NCBI GenBank assembly: GCA_035252155.1 | Contig: DATFDL010000515.1 | Span: 1 to 13,684 of the forward strand | Source: JAICLL01 sp035252155 | GTDB lineage: Bacteria; Planctomycetota; Planctomycetia; Pirellulales; JAICIG01 | Direction of reading: 5' to 3' | DNA length: 13,684 nt | Shown: positions 12,874-13,684 of the stretch, piece after piece | Layout: each line of letters begins with the position of its first letter | Numbering within the stretch: position 1 is the stretch's first letter | Position numbers and translations under genes: made by a program | Notes under the pieces: model-generated | The model's input: only the letters and a program-made list of their open reading frames with translations | Databases searched by the model: none | Told to the model about the DNA's origin: nothing

Positions 12874-12908
12874 GCAGGGGTCGGAGGTCAGAGGTCGGAG
12901 GTCAGGGG
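12874..12908. repeat. Tandem heptamers immediately before the glucoamylase start
   Basis: Read on the plus strand: TCGGAGG-TCAGAGG-TCGGAGG-TCAGGGG (12881-12908), preceded by the related GCAGGGG (12874-12880). This makes four to five heptamers of consensus TCRGAGG abutting the glucoamylase ATG. On the coding strand they form a pyrimidine-rich leader (CCTCYGA units) with no Shine-Dalgarno sequence, which suggests start recognition that does not depend on an SD. Confidence 0.7.
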
Positions 12909-12951
12909 ATCGATTTGCGGGGTTACACTTTACGCGGGCGTGAATGCGGCC

Positions 12952-13025
12952 ATGTGGGACAGCCGCCCTCGGCTGTCTCGCTCGCCTTTGGCGACCCCTC
13001 ACAGCCGGGGGCGGCTGTGCCACAT
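12952..13025. repeat. Twin-hairpin palindrome of the ACAGCCG type
   Basis: Arms 12952-12976 and 13001-13025 match inverted at 23 of 25 positions. Each arm is also a hairpin (ACAGCCG-CCCT-CGGCTGT on the left, ACAGCCG-GGGG-CGGCTGT on the right). The centre holds TCGCC-TTT-GGCGA (12982-12994), the same module type as at 7242-7258. The whole could form a cruciform of three hairpins. This is the same architecture as the other palindromes in the window but with a different arm sequence. Confidence 0.8.
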
Positions 13026-13213
13026 CCGCGACATCCGGGTTCGTTTTCGGCTCGGAACTTCGCGAGTTCCCTCGCCTTGTCGCCTCTTCGCCCCACTTGC
13101 CGTGTCGTTCCCTCGTCTGCGGGAGTCTCGCATCTGTTCTGTAGGTTGATGCGTTATTGAGGTCAAGCCGCCGCAGGCTGTCTTAGCAAAACGTAACGAT
13201 CAGGACCAAATAC

Positions 13214-13242
13214 TTGAACTAGGCGGCGGCATAACCTAGATT
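13214..13242 (+). promoter_or_regulatory. Candidate sigma70-type promoter of the secreted protein gene
   Basis: TTGAAC (13214-13219) and TAGATT (13237-13242) are separated by 17 bases, each matching 4 of 6 consensus positions, and lie 45 bases before the ATG at 13288. The match is moderate and planctomycete promoters are poorly defined, so it is only a candidate. Confidence 0.3.
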
Positions 13243-13275
13243 GCAGGGAGCCTATTGCTTTCGCCGGCAATTTTT

Positions 13276-13280
13276 GGGAG
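13276..13280 (+). promoter_or_regulatory. Ribosome binding site of the secreted protein gene
   Basis: GGGAG seven bases upstream of the ATG at 13288. It is one of the better Shine-Dalgarno matches in the window and supports that start. Confidence 0.55.
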
Positions 13281-13287
13281 TGACGCG

Positions 13288-13684
13288 ATGAAGACGCTCG
13301 GTTGTGTGCTGGCGATTGCGCTAGCCGGTTGGGCCGCTCCGGCCCATGCTCAGTGCCTGCGTCAGCGGGTCTCTTACGGCCGCCCGGTCTATGCCCGCTC
13401 GGTTTATGCCGGCCCAGTTTATGCCGGCCCAGCCGCGTATGGTGGTTCGGGCTATTACAGCGGTCCCTACACCGCCGGTTATGCGGGTTATGCGCCGTAC
13501 AGCATCAACTCGCCGTTTAACGCTCGGCGGCCGAGTTATCCTCAGTCGAGCAGCGCCGCGGTCGCGCCGCGCTACGGCGGCCAGACGACGTACTTCCGCG
13601 CCCCGCCCGGCGCGTATGCCCAGCCCGGTGGCACGTTCTTCGGCGGCTACGATTACCAGGTGACTTATCCCATCGACTGGTACG
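13288..13684 (+). CDS. Secreted Tyr/Gly/Pro-rich protein, 3' end outside window
   Basis: The frame is open from ATG 13288 to the window edge, with 132 codons visible. Residues 1-21 (MKTLGCVLAIALAGWAAPAHA) are a classical Sec signal peptide with an AHA cleavage site before Gln22, so the product is exported. The mature part is low-complexity and rich in Tyr, Gly, Ala and Pro, with short imperfect repeats such as VYARSVYAGPVYAGP (35-49) and GYAGYAPY. Small secreted proteins of this composition are common in planctomycetes, and a surface or cell-wall role is a guess. No catalytic motif or known domain is visible in this fragment. Only one cysteine (Cys23) lies in the visible mature part. It is transcribed divergently from the glucoamylase gene. 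Function unknown. Confidence 0.8.
   Translation, partial: MKTLGCVLAIALAGWAAPAHAQCLRQRVSYGRPVYARSVYAGPVYAGPAAYGGSGYYSGPYTAGYAGYAPYSINSPFNARRPSYPQSSSAAVAPRYGGQTTYFRAPPGAYAQPGGTFFGGYDYQVTYPIDWY

Larger units (their letters stand above)
12874..13287. other. Divergent intergenic region with repeats and likely promoters
   Basis: A 414-base gap between the divergent glucoamylase and secreted-protein genes. From left to right it contains tandem heptamers (12874-12908), a twin hairpin (12952-13025), about 170 bases with nothing I can name, a candidate promoter (13214-13242) and the ribosome binding site of the secreted protein. Frames open through 12661-13160 are not credible genes. Confidence 0.6.

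Noticed and set aside
12874..13023. Extension of the glucoamylase to 13023
   Set aside because: The added 50 residues are read from tandem heptamers and a palindrome; the family's N-terminal domain begins shortly after the ATG at 12873.

Overview
The window looks like chromosomal DNA of a GC-rich planctomycete, probably close to the Pirellulales. This is an inference from gene content, not from a marker gene. The pointers are a small protein with the FSLKQLL-type membrane N-terminus, a membrane-anchored PQQ-like beta-propeller protein, a Tat-exported Gfo/Idh/MocA oxidoreductase, a Uma2-family protein, and many short palindromic elements between genes. I see no tRNA or rRNA gene, transposase, CRISPR array or recognisable defence or biosynthetic system.

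Layout. Bases 1-1930 (minus) hold most of a PrkA-type serine protein kinase, cut by the window start. A 769-base gap follows, with a cluster of GGCCT/GGGCT hairpins at 2548-2680. Next, on the minus strand, come a receiver-only response regulator (2700-3128), a small membrane-anchored planctomycete protein (3277-3702) and a six-helix membrane protein of unknown function (4138-4932). Two direct copies of a 137-base palindromic element lie on either side of the last gene. On the plus strand follow a membrane-anchored beta-propeller protein (5185-7293) and a Tat-dependent oxidoreductase (7395-8705). The minus strand then carries, in transcription order, a GH15 glucoamylase (12873-10471), a PhyH-type dioxygenase (10412-9636) and a Uma2 protein (9570-8881). 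They are 58 and 65 bases apart and could be one transcript. At the right edge a small secreted Tyr/Gly/Pro-rich protein starts at 13288 and runs off the window.

How the genes relate. Apart from the possible glucoamylase-PhyH-Uma2 transcript there is no clear pathway. PrkA and the response regulator are signalling genes. The propeller and Gfo/Idh/MocA proteins would both act outside the cytoplasmic membrane, and their genes are neighbours on the plus strand. The glucoamylase would release glucose from starch, glycogen or maltodextrin.

The most notable signal is the repeat content. At least three types of twin-hairpin palindrome, resembling paired REP elements (REPINs), occur in the gaps. One type is also present inside the beta-propeller gene as two tandem 150-base units that keep the reading frame (residues 173-272). 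The last ~40 residues of the same protein are encoded by another, nested, palindromic element.
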